Positions 8,510-16,217 of a stretch of 44,865 nucleotides of DNA are shown piece after piece (within the stretch, counting starts at the first letter, position 1; each line of letters opens with the position of its first letter). Origin of the DNA: an uncultured Rhodospirillales bacterium (GTDB taxonomy: Bacteria; Pseudomonadota; Alphaproteobacteria; Acetobacterales; Acetobacteraceae); NCBI GenBank assembly GCA_903927465.1, contig CAIYMY010000055.1, positions 1-44,865 on the forward strand, written 5' to 3'. The notes beneath the pieces are model-generated. The model saw only the letters and a program-made list of their open reading frames with translations, was not told the DNA's origin and did not search any database. The position numbers and the translations under genes were made by a program.

Positions 8510-9616
8510 ATGAGCAATGACGCCGAAGCCGTAACCCGCCTGGCCGCCGATCTGGTGGCGATTGATAGCCGTTCCTCGGTCTCCAACCTGCCAGTGGCGG
8601 ATAGGATCGAAGCCGAATTAGCGGGGTTCGAGATCGAACGCCTGGATTACACGGACCCGCAAGGGGTGGCCAAGCGCGCCCTGGTCGCGCATCGCGGCCC
8701 GCGCGGCGGTTATGCGCTGTCCGGCCATATGGATACGGTGCCGGAAACAAGCTGGACAGACCCGCCCTGGACGCCGCGCATCCTGGATGGTGTGCTGCAT
8801 GGGCTGGGAAGCGTGGATATGAAGGGCCCGGTCGCGGCTTGCATCATCGCCGCGCGCGGCCTGCCCACCCATGTGCCGGTAACGCTGCTGCTGACGGCAG
8901 ATGAGGAAACCAGCAAGCAAGGGGCGCGCATCATTGCCGCGCAGTCGAAGCTTGCCGCATCGCTTGGTTTGCAGGGGATTGTGGTGGCGGAACCAACGGC
9001 GCTGGCGCCGGTGCGCGGGCATCGCAGCCATATCGAATACACTGCCATTGCGCGCGGCGTGCAGGCGCATTCTTCAACCGGCAAAGGGCTGAACGCGAAT
9101 TGGGCACTGATTCCCTTCATGGTGGAAATGAAAGCCATTTACGAAAAACTGCGCTTTGATCCGGCCTATCATGATGCGGCTTATGATCCGTCCTTTTCCG
9201 ATTTCAATATGGTGATTGATAATCACGGCACGGCGGTGAATGTGACGGTGGCGCAGGCAACGGTGCGGATCAAATTCCGCCGCAGCCGTAGTATTGACGT
9301 CAGCGGCATCGAAGCCGCGGTACGCGCAGCGGCAGACCGCGCGGGGGTGGAACTGACCGAAAGACGCGAAGGCACGCCACCAGAACTGCGGGTGGATCAT
9401 CCGTTGATCAGGCTGGCGCAAGACATCACCGGCCAAGCCGCCGGCACTGCGCCTTACGGCACGGATGCCAGCGAATTGCAGGATATCGCGCCCTGTGTGA
9501 TTTTAGGCCCCGGCACCATCGCCACTGCCCATACGCCGCGCGAATGCGTCGCCCTGGCCGATTTGGCCGCGGCGGTGCCGATCTTCCGGCGGATTCTTTC
9601 CGGCGGCGCTTCGTGA
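8510..9616 (+). CDS. M20 family deacylase/peptidase (ArgE/DapE/LysK-like)
   Basis: Zinc-dependent M20 amidohydrolase of 368 residues, the family that removes acyl groups from amino acids (acetylornithine deacetylase, succinyl-diaminopimelate desuccinylase, LysW-lysine hydrolase). Metal and catalytic residues are all in place: His73 and Asp75 in SGHMDTVP, Asp103 in SVDMKGP, Glu132-Glu133 in DEETS, Glu161 in AEPTA, and a C-terminal histidine in TAHTPREC. The dimerisation-domain histidine is likely in GVQAHSS. It diverges from the PLP/M81 operon across only 49 nt, which suggests, but does not prove, shared regulation and a common substrate class. The universal stress protein gene follows after 13 nt. 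Confidence 0.88.
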   Translation: MSNDAEAVTRLAADLVAIDSRSSVSNLPVADRIEAELAGFEIERLDYTDPQGVAKRALVAHRGPRGGYALSGHMDTVPETSWTDPPWTPRILDGVLHGLGSVDMKGPVAACIIAARGLPTHVPVTLLLTADEETSKQGARIIAAQSKLAASLGLQGIVVAEPTALAPVRGHRSHIEYTAIARGVQAHSSTGKGLNANWALIPFMVEMKAIYEKLRFDPAYHDAAYDPSFSDFNMVIDNHGTAVNVTVAQATVRIKFRRSRSIDVSGIEAAVRAAADRAGVELTERREGTPPELRVDHPLIRLAQDITGQAAGTAPYGTDASELQDIAPCVILGPGTIATAHTPRECVALADLAAAVPIFRRILSGGAS

Positions 9617-9629
9617 AGGAAGATGAGCC

Positions 9630-10463
9630 ATGTTGCGCAGCATTCTTCTGGCCCTGGATGATACGGAAGGCGCGCTTGCCGCGCGTGATTATGCGCTCGC
9701 GCTCGCGCGCCATACCGGCGCGGCGCTCACGGCAGCGATCATTCTGGATCGCCGTGATTTAGCCGACGCGCATGAAGCCGTGCCCCCCGGTGCCAGCGCC
9801 TTCAAGGAAAGGCGCGATGCGGCGCTGCTGCGCCAGGCGCAGGAAGCCGGCGCAGCGGCGGTGGCCAGGCTGCGTGATGCCGCTGGGGATTTTCCCTTCA
9901 CCGTTCAGGAATTGGCCGAAGCCCCTGCGCCCGCCTTGCTCGCGGCTGCCGGCGCGCATGATTTGTTGATCGTGGGCCGCGATTCCTCGCTTGGGCGCGA
10001 AGCGGCAGAGGATGGCCTGGCGCCGGTGATAGAAGCGCTGCTGCATGACCGCACGCGCCCCTTACTGGTGGTGCCGCCTGGCGCGCGCTTTGACCCGGCG
10101 GCGAGCGCGCTGGTTGCTTATGATGCCTCACCAGGTGCTATGCGCGCCGTGCAGCTTTTTGCGCTGCTCGGGCTTGGGCGCTGCGGCACCACCGTGTTGA
10201 GTGTCGCTGAGGATGAGGAAAAAGCCGCCGCACTTGCCGGAACGGCCGCGGGTTTTCTGCAGCGCCATGATGTGCCGGCAAAGGCGCTACCCGTGATTGG
10301 CACCCATCCTGTGGAAGCGCTTTTGGCAGAAGCCGCCGCCATGCCGGCGGGCATGCTGGTGATGGGCGCCTATGAACATACGGGGCTGCGCGCCCTATTC
10401 ACCGGTTCCGCGACTAAGCATCTGCTGCGTCGCGCACCTTGCGCGATTTTCGCCGCGCATTAG
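9630..10463 (+). CDS. Universal stress protein, tandem UspA domains
   Basis: A 277-residue cytoplasmic protein made of two UspA-like halves. The first begins MLRSILLALDDTEGA, a typical Usp strand followed by the Asp. The second begins near residue 150 (ASALVAYDASPGAMRA) and ends with VMGAYEHTGLRALFTGS, which resembles the glycine-rich nucleotide loop with its terminal Gly-Ser. Tandem Usp proteins are linked to stress survival, often with ATP binding; the role here is unknown. The gene follows the M20 gene closely and its last four bases overlap the end of the convergent opgH gene (shared TTAG), leaving no room for a separate terminator. Confidence 0.88.
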   Translation: MLRSILLALDDTEGALAARDYALALARHTGAALTAAIILDRRDLADAHEAVPPGASAFKERRDAALLRQAQEAGAAAVARLRDAAGDFPFTVQELAEAPAPALLAAAGAHDLLIVGRDSSLGREAAEDGLAPVIEALLHDRTRPLLVVPPGARFDPAASALVAYDASPGAMRAVQLFALLGLGRCGTTVLSVAEDEEKAAALAGTAAGFLQRHDVPAKALPVIGTHPVEALLAEAAAMPAGMLVMGAYEHTGLRALFTGSATKHLLRRAPCAIFAAH

Positions 10464-12130
10464 TTGCCGTGCAATTCCTCAGGCAGCGCGCAAATCCGCT
10501 GCCTGACTAGCCAAGCAGAAAAGCGTGGATTGGCGGTCAGCATGGCGAAGGGAATGACGCCAAACAGGCTGATCAGCACAGGTGCCGCAATCAGCAGTGC
10601 GGTGAAGGACACCGCCGCGAAAACAAAGGTCAGCGCCAATCCTGCCAGCGTCGGCGCCCAGAATTGCTTGAGCGCATCCGCAAAACTGATACCGCGTTCG
10701 CTGCGATTTTGCGGCGCCCAGCCCATGCGCATACCAAAAGGTAGCACCAGCAGAAACAGGCATTGGCTCATCAACCGCGCCGGTTCCATGAAGGCGGTGA
10801 AGATCATCTCGGCCAAAGCGCCGCGCAGGAATTGTGCCCGCCCACCATAACGCGCGGCAAGGTCGGGCTTCAGGAAAACCTCGGCATAGCCGGCAAGCTT
10901 CGCGGCGTAGTGGCAGCACCAGCCGACAAAAAGCAGCGCGAGCAAGGCGCCAATCGGCGTGGTATCGCCCCCACCACTCAGCCCATTCCAGGCGGCCAGC
11001 AACAGGATCGCGACATAAAAAGGCGCGCTCAGGAACAGCAGAATTGCCTGGATCAATTGCCAGCGCGCCATGGCTGTCAGGCCCGGCAGGCGGAGCAGCG
11101 CCAAATATTGCATATTGCCCGCGGCCCAACGCAGATCGCGCGTGATGAAATCACTATAGCTTGGCGGATTGCCTTCGCTGCTGCCTTCATCATCGGGCAG
11201 CACGCGCACCTTCCAGCCAGCAGCATGCAGCCGCGTTGCCTCTACCTGGTCATGAGACAGGATATGCGACCCATCAGGCAGGGTTTCCAACCGCGCATGG
11301 GTGCGAAAGGGCGCGATACGGATGACGGCGTTATGGCCCCAATAGGGCCCCTCATCACCCTGCCACCAGGCTTGCCCAGTGGCCCAACTGCGCATGCCGT
11401 GGCGCATGCCGAATTGAAACAGCCGCGGAAAACCTGCCTTTGTCGGTCTGCCATGAATAAGCTGCTGCAAAATCGCAAGCTTCGGGTCTGCTTCCATGCA
11501 CGCCACAAGGCGCAGCACCGCATCCGCGGTCATTTCCGAATCCGCATCCAGGCAAAGCATGAATTCATGCCCATCGGCGTGATGGTCCAGAAACTCCATC
11601 ACATTGCCGGATTTGAAGCCGGTATTCTGTACGCGGCGCCGGTAATGGGTCGTAATAGGTTGCACAGTGGCGAAGGCACGACAGGCCGCCTCCTCGGCTA
11701 CGGCTTCGGCGCCTACGGGCGTGTCCGACAGGAACCAAAGCGAAAAACGCTCCGCCGCGCCGGCCTCCGCGAGGCCTGAAAGCAAACGCGCGAGTGGCGG
11801 CAGCACCAGCGCCATGTCTTCGCGCCGGATGCAGATGGCGATGGCGGTACGGGCCTGCGGCAAGCCAGGACACGCGGCGGCAAGCGCGGGCAGCACGGCA
11901 GCCACGGGGTTGCGCGCCAACAGCAATATGCCAAGCCCGATCAGCGCATTGCCCGCCGAAAGCGCGGCCCAAGGCAAAGTGCCCGCGATGCAGACCAGAA
12001 TCAGAATTTCGGGCAACGTCCAGCCGCCGGGTGCCAGCACCGCCCAGGCAAGCCAGAACAACCCGCCCATGATGGCAAGCGCCAGGGCCAGAAAGGCGAT
12101 GCGTCGCGGCAGGATGGGCGCTTGGGTCAC
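10460..12130 (-). CDS. opgH: Glucans biosynthesis glucosyltransferase OpgH (MdoH)
   Basis: Membrane-embedded GT2-family glucosyltransferase that polymerises the beta-glucan backbone of osmoregulated periplasmic glucans from UDP-glucose. Two transmembrane segments lie in the first 75 residues, a cytosolic catalytic domain follows with CLDADSEM (residues 193-200) and the acceptor motif DLRWAAGN, and further membrane segments occupy the C-terminal third. At 556 residues it is clearly shorter than E. coli OpgH (847), with short N- and C-terminal extensions. The start is a GTG. No opgG partner is in the window. The end overlaps the convergent universal stress gene by four bases. Confidence 0.9.
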   Translation of the reverse strand: MTQAPILPRRIAFLALALAIMGGLFWLAWAVLAPGGWTLPEILILVCIAGTLPWAALSAGNALIGLGILLLARNPVAAVLPALAAACPGLPQARTAIAICIRREDMALVLPPLARLLSGLAEAGAAERFSLWFLSDTPVGAEAVAEEAACRAFATVQPITTHYRRRVQNTGFKSGNVMEFLDHHADGHEFMLCLDADSEMTADAVLRLVACMEADPKLAILQQLIHGRPTKAGFPRLFQFGMRHGMRSWATGQAWWQGDEGPYWGHNAVIRIAPFRTHARLETLPDGSHILSHDQVEATRLHAAGWKVRVLPDDEGSSEGNPPSYSDFITRDLRWAAGNMQYLALLRLPGLTAMARWQLIQAILLFLSAPFYVAILLLAAWNGLSGGGDTTPIGALLALLFVGWCCHYAAKLAGYAEVFLKPDLAARYGGRAQFLRGALAEMIFTAFMEPARLMSQCLFLLVLPFGMRMGWAPQNRSERGISFADALKQFWAPTLAGLALTFVFAAVSFTALLIAAPVLISLFGVIPFAMLTANPRFSAWLVRQRICALPEELHGN

Positions 12131-12180
12131 GTTGCTGGCTTATGCCGTGACCAAAGCGGCTTGGCGATAGTTCTCTGCAG

Positions 12181-13152
12181 TCAGTCTATCTGCGCCCCGG
12201 AAGCGCGCACCACCGGCGCCCAGATTTCAACCTCTCGCCGCATGAAGGCGTCGTATTCCGCCGGGCCAAGCGGCCAGGGTTCCGCACCGTAATCGCGCAC
12301 GCGCTGAGCAATGGCGGGATCATTCAGTGCCGCGACAATCTCTGCCCCCAGCCTTTCACGAATGGCCGCCGGCACGCCAGCCGGGGCGGTGATGCCATAC
12401 CAGGAAGCGACATCGAAATTCGGCACGCCCTGTTCTTCCAGGCTTGGCACTTCCGGCATGGTGCTGGAACGCTTGGCCGTAGAAACACCAAGCGCCTTCA
12501 ACAACCCGCCCAAAACCTGTTGACGCGATGCCGGCGCGTTATCAATCGCGAATAGCGTTTCGCCATTCATCACCGCCGCCATGGAAGGCGCGGTACCGCG
12601 ATAAGGCACATGCGTGACCTCAATCCCCATACGCATGCCAAACAGCAGGCCGGAAAGATGCGAAGACGTGCCCGACCCGGCTGAGGAAAAATTCGCCCGC
12701 GCCGGATTGGCCTTACAGAAAGCCACCAATTCCGCGACCGATTTGATCGGGCTATCGCCCTTGATGATCAGCACATTGGGCATGGCCGCAATGCGCGCCA
12801 CCCCCGGCAAATCCTTCAGCGGATCAAAGGAAAGCCGCCGATACAGCGTGGGCCCAATCCCATGGGACGCGATGTGATTAACGTAATAGGTATAGCCATC
12901 TGGCGCCGCACGTGCAGTGACTTCCGCCCCCACCATGCCGCCCGCCCCTGGGCGCGGGTCTATGATCATGGGCTGTCCGAGCCTTTCGCGCAGACGGTTT
13001 TCCATCATGCGGAGAAAAATATCAGAAACGCCGCCCGCAGCACCGCCAATCACGAAGCGCAAGGGCTTATCCGGCCAGGTGCCCTGCGCCTTCACTACCG
13101 GTGCCGCCAAAAGCACCGCCCCAGCCGCAATCATGCTTCTGCGCGTGATCAT
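12181..13152 (-). CDS. Tripartite tricarboxylate transporter (Bug family) substrate-binding protein
   Basis: Periplasmic solute receptor of 323 residues. It begins with a twin-arginine-like signal (MITRRSMIAAGAVLL...VKAQG), and the mature part opens with the Bug-family strand WPDKPLRFVIGGAAGG and the ligand-loop segment DPRPGAGGMVGAE. Family members bind small carboxylates or amides for TctAB membrane components; no tctA or tctB is nearby, which is usual for the many orphan Bug genes in this group of bacteria. It stands alone, 50 nt from opgH and 68 nt from the kinase gene. Confidence 0.9.
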   Translation of the reverse strand: MITRRSMIAAGAVLLAAPVVKAQGTWPDKPLRFVIGGAAGGVSDIFLRMMENRLRERLGQPMIIDPRPGAGGMVGAEVTARAAPDGYTYYVNHIASHGIGPTLYRRLSFDPLKDLPGVARIAAMPNVLIIKGDSPIKSVAELVAFCKANPARANFSSAGSGTSSHLSGLLFGMRMGIEVTHVPYRGTAPSMAAVMNGETLFAIDNAPASRQQVLGGLLKALGVSTAKRSSTMPEVPSLEEQGVPNFDVASWYGITAPAGVPAAIRERLGAEIVAALNDPAIAQRVRDYGAEPWPLGPAEYDAFMRREVEIWAPVVRASGAQID

Positions 13153-13220
13153 GATTTATCCCCCTTGTTACGCTTGGTTTGACCCAAGCCTAACATGAAA
13201 GCCTCGGCTGGGAAGGGAAA

Positions 13221-14909
13221 TCACGCGGCGGGCAGCAGTACCATGAAGCGCGCACCGGTCACGGTGCCGCTGGCATCCCGGATATTCTCCGCCGATATGC
13301 GACCGCGCAGGCCTTCCACGATCTGCCGGCTGATCGAAAGCCCAAGGCCGGAATGCTGGCCGAAACGCTCCCCGCTGGGGCGTTCGGAATAGAAACGCTC
13401 AAAAATGCTTTCAAGCTTATGTTCGGGAATGCCGGGGCCTTGGTCTTCCACGACAACCTCTATCATCGCGCCGGCATGGCGCGCGCTGACCTTCACCGTG
13501 CAATGCGACGGGCTGAAGGAAAGCGCATTGCCGAGCAGGTTGCGGAAAACCTGCACAACGCGCCCTTCCACACCGCGCACCACAAGCGGCCCGTCTTCGG
13601 CTTCCAACAGCACCGCCGGGTCATCATCATCGCGCGTTGCGGCGTGCAGATCGGAAAGCGCGGATAGGATGGGCGCGATATCCACGGGCGTTGAGATGGT
13701 GCGCGACAATTCCGCATCCACGCGCGATGAATCGCTGATATCGCCAATCAACCGATCCATCCGCACCGCATCATCGGCAATGATGGCCAACAACCGATTG
13801 CGGCTGGCCGGGTCTTCCACACGGCGCAGCGTTTCAATGGCGCTGCGGACACTCGTTAACGGATTGCGCAATTCATGCGCCACATCGGCGGCGAAGCGTT
13901 CATTGGCGTCAATCCGCGCCCAAAGCGCGCGGGCGGAATTCTGCAAATCCCGCGCCAGCACACCGATTTCATCATTACGCTTCAGCAGCGCATCCGGCAC
14001 GGATTGCGTGCGGCCTTCACCTTCGCGGATGCGTTGCGTGGCGCGCGCCAGGTCAAGCATTGGCGTGGCGATGGTGCGGGACAGATAAAGCGAAAGTGCC
14101 ACCGTCAGGATCAGCGCGGTCGCGAATAGCAGCAGCACGGAAGCGCGGATTTCAAACAGCCGCCGATCCACTTCGCGCGCTTCACGCGTCAGCAGTACAA
14201 TACCGACACTTTGCGTACCGCGCCGCGCGGGTTCCGCGACACTCACCAGCAGGCGACCATCGGCGCTGCGGCGGATATAGGGGGTAACGCCGCCTTCCAG
14301 CGCCATGCGCAATTCTTCCCGCCGATCAGGGCCAAGATCGGGCTGCCAATCGAAATCCGGCGCATCGGGCGCGCTATCCACCACCATGCCCGGGCCGCCT
14401 CGCCCGCGCAGCAGGGCCGGGAAAAGGCCGACCATCCTTTCGTAAATGCCGGCCACGGTGGAGGTCAGCGCGCCGCGCGGTTCCGGCGGCGGGAGGGGTT
14501 CGGCAATCACCGCGCCGCCCACCCCATCACGGATGCGGCTATCGGCGACCAGCAGGCCAGCCGTATCCAAAAGCCGCGCCTGGGTATTGGGCGAAGGGTC
14601 CACCAGGCGCCGCAGCAAAGGTCGCGCCGCTTCCAATTGCAGCACATAGCGTTCGCCTTCCGGCCGCACCGCGGCTTCGGCGATGGCGCCGGCATAGATG
14701 CGCGCCTGGGTGCGCATGGCCTCAACCTCCGCGCCCAAAAGCGCGTTCTGATATTGGTCGAGGTACAGCAGAGATGCCGCGAGCAAGGCGGGCGGCAGGG
14801 CATTCAGCAGCAGAATGCGCCGCAGCAGCGGGGAGAAGCCGCGCTTTGACTGTTCCGGCTGAGCCTCAGCTTCGGAAAGGCGATCGAGCGGCGGGGAGGT
14901 ATCGGGCAC
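13221..14909 (-). CDS. chvG: ChvG-like sensor histidine kinase
   Basis: Inner-membrane two-component kinase of 562 residues. Order: cytosolic N-terminus, transmembrane segment about 28-50, a large periplasmic sensing region (about 51-255), a second transmembrane segment about 256-276, HAMP (277-330), the dimerisation box FAADVAHELRNPLTSVRSA with His345, and an ATPase domain with RNLLGNAL, VEDQGPGIPE and GQHSGLGLSIS. The N-terminal RRILLLN..LYLDQYQ region and the H-box both look like ChvG/ExoS, the acid- and envelope-stress kinase of alphaproteobacteria. The usual ChvI regulator, HPr kinase and PTS genes are absent here, so the partner must be elsewhere. The window gives no signal for its regulation. 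Confidence 0.88.
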   Translation of the reverse strand: MPDTSPPLDRLSEAEAQPEQSKRGFSPLLRRILLLNALPPALLAASLLYLDQYQNALLGAEVEAMRTQARIYAGAIAEAAVRPEGERYVLQLEAARPLLRRLVDPSPNTQARLLDTAGLLVADSRIRDGVGGAVIAEPLPPPEPRGALTSTVAGIYERMVGLFPALLRGRGGPGMVVDSAPDAPDFDWQPDLGPDRREELRMALEGGVTPYIRRSADGRLLVSVAEPARRGTQSVGIVLLTREAREVDRRLFEIRASVLLLFATALILTVALSLYLSRTIATPMLDLARATQRIREGEGRTQSVPDALLKRNDEIGVLARDLQNSARALWARIDANERFAADVAHELRNPLTSVRSAIETLRRVEDPASRNRLLAIIADDAVRMDRLIGDISDSSRVDAELSRTISTPVDIAPILSALSDLHAATRDDDDPAVLLEAEDGPLVVRGVEGRVVQVFRNLLGNALSFSPSHCTVKVSARHAGAMIEVVVEDQGPGIPEHKLESIFERFYSERPSGERFGQHSGLGLSISRQIVEGLRGRISAENIRDASGTVTGARFMVLLPAA

Positions 14910-14958
14910 GCGGGCTCCTTAACGCGGAAAGCGCGCCAGGGAAATCGCGCTGTGCGGT

Positions 14959-15507
14959 TCAGCCCCGGCGAATGGGCGGCACGCTGCCCCCGCCCTGAGG
15001 TGGCGGCGATGGCGCGCCCCAACCCCCGGAAGGCGGCGGTGGAGGGCCTTGCGGCTGCCATCCCCCCGGCGCTTGCTGTGGATAGGGCGGTTGATAGCCC
15101 CCGCCGTAGCCTCCGGGCGGCAGGTCTGGCGCCAACGGGTCAGGACCGAAGCGATTATAGCCAGACGTGCCACGCAGGAAACCCGCAACGATGAAGGCCC
15201 AAAGCGAGCCAATCAGGGGGATAAAATTCACCAGCACCCACCAGCCGGATTTGTCTCGGTCATGCCAGCGCTTCGCCTGTCCGGCGAGGCCGATCCAAAG
15301 CCCGACCGCAGCGGCAATGATGGAAAAAGGCCCCATACCGACATCTCCCATGCCGGATTTATCCGGCAAGGCATTCTGGGGAATGGAAAATTGTCCATCC
15401 AGCGCACTAGCAGCGAAATTGATGCCGATCGGGATCAGAAAATAGAAAATCCACCAAGTCTTGCGGCTGATACGGCCATTGAAGCTGAACCATTGTGCCA
15501 GGGTCAT
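14959..15507 (-). CDS. DUF805 membrane protein with Pro/Gly-rich tail
   Basis: A 182-residue inner-membrane protein. The N-terminal FNGRISRKTWW is the DUF805 opening, followed by about three hydrophobic segments and the conserved RWHDRDKSGWW. The last 55 residues are low-complexity, rich in proline, glycine and glutamine (YGGGYQPPYPQQAPGGW and similar), probably a disordered cytosolic tail. The function of DUF805 proteins is unknown. The gene is alone, and a perfect inverted repeat lies in front of it over a possible promoter. Confidence 0.85.
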   Translation of the reverse strand: MTLAQWFSFNGRISRKTWWIFYFLIPIGINFAASALDGQFSIPQNALPDKSGMGDVGMGPFSIIAAAVGLWIGLAGQAKRWHDRDKSGWWVLVNFIPLIGSLWAFIVAGFLRGTSGYNRFGPDPLAPDLPPGGYGGGYQPPYPQQAPGGWQPQGPPPPPSGGWGAPSPPPQGGGSVPPIRRG

Positions 15508-15521
15508 GGGCCTTCCTCTCC

Positions 15522-15541
15522 AGTCTTATGATGTAAGACTA
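15522..15541 (-). promoter_or_regulatory. Inverted repeat over a putative promoter of the DUF805 gene
   Basis: Perfect 7-bp arms AGTCTTA (15522-15528) and TAAGACT (15534-15540) with a 5-nt centre. On the minus strand a TAGTCT -10-like box (15541-15536) overlaps one arm, with a weak TTTCCT 17 nt further upstream. An AGAGGAAG ribosome site follows before the ATG. The position suits a repressor operator or a 5' leader hairpin. The repeat is seen; the function is inferred. Confidence 0.4.
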
Positions 15542-15566
15542 TCGCGTATGCGGCCCGAAGGAAATC

Positions 15567-16217
15567 TCACCCCCCCAACAACAACCCCGGCAAAGCCGCC
15601 ATATCCGAAAAAGTCTCCGCCCCATGCGCCGCCAGCACCGCAGCCGGGCTTTCATGGCAGAAGCCCATCACGCGGCAACCAGCCGCACGCCCCGCGCGCA
15701 CGCCGGGCACGCTATCTTCAATCACCACGCAATCCTGCGGCGCCGCGCCACAAGCCGCCGCTGCGGCCAGGTACATATCCGGCCAAGGTTTTGGGCGCGG
15801 CACATCCTCATAGGAAAATACCCGCCCGGCGAAGATCTGCGCGAGCCCGAGGCTCCGCATCTTCGCGGCCAATTCAAAACGCGCGGAATTGGAAGCAACC
15901 GCCACCGCCACACCCGCCGCAGCAAAGGCGCGCACCGCTTCCACCGCACCCGGTATGGCGAGTGTTTCTTCCGCCATGCGCCGCGCGATCAGCGTCGAGA
16001 TTTCCTGCCCCCATTCGGGCGGCAGCAGCCCAACGCGCGCTTCAATCCGCGGCAGCATATCGGGCAGCGCGAGCCCCAGAAATGTCTCGCGCGCTTCGGC
16101 TGCCGTCATGGGCCAGCCGCGCAGAGTCATTTCCTCGGCGACGATACTATTCACCACCAATTCGGTATCGGCCAAGACGCCATCGCAATCAAACAGGATG
16201 GCGGCGGGGCGCTTCAT
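15567..16217 (-). CDS. HAD-superfamily phosphatase (subfamily IA)
   Basis: A 216-residue hydrolase of the phosphoglycolate phosphatase / beta-phosphoglucomutase type. Motif I is FDCDGVLADTE (nucleophile Asp10, acid Asp12), motif II is the serine in VASNSAR, motif III the lysine in RPKPWPDMY, and motif IV is VIEDSVPG. The helical cap follows motif I. The substrate cannot be assigned. Its start overlaps the stop of hemH by four bases (ATGA), so the two are co-translated; a metabolic link to haem synthesis is not evident. Confidence 0.9.
   Translation of the reverse strand: MKRPAAILFDCDGVLADTELVVNSIVAEEMTLRGWPMTAAEARETFLGLALPDMLPRIEARVGLLPPEWGQEISTLIARRMAEETLAIPGAVEAVRAFAAAGVAVAVASNSARFELAAKMRSLGLAQIFAGRVFSYEDVPRPKPWPDMYLAAAAACGAAPQDCVVIEDSVPGVRAGRAAGCRVMGFCHESPAAVLAAHGAETFSDMAALPGLLLGG

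Noticed and set aside
8461-8586. N-terminal 42-residue extension of the threonine-synthase-like protein
   Set aside because: Overlaps the divergent M20 gene, and the Arg/Ala-rich extension has no counterpart in the family.
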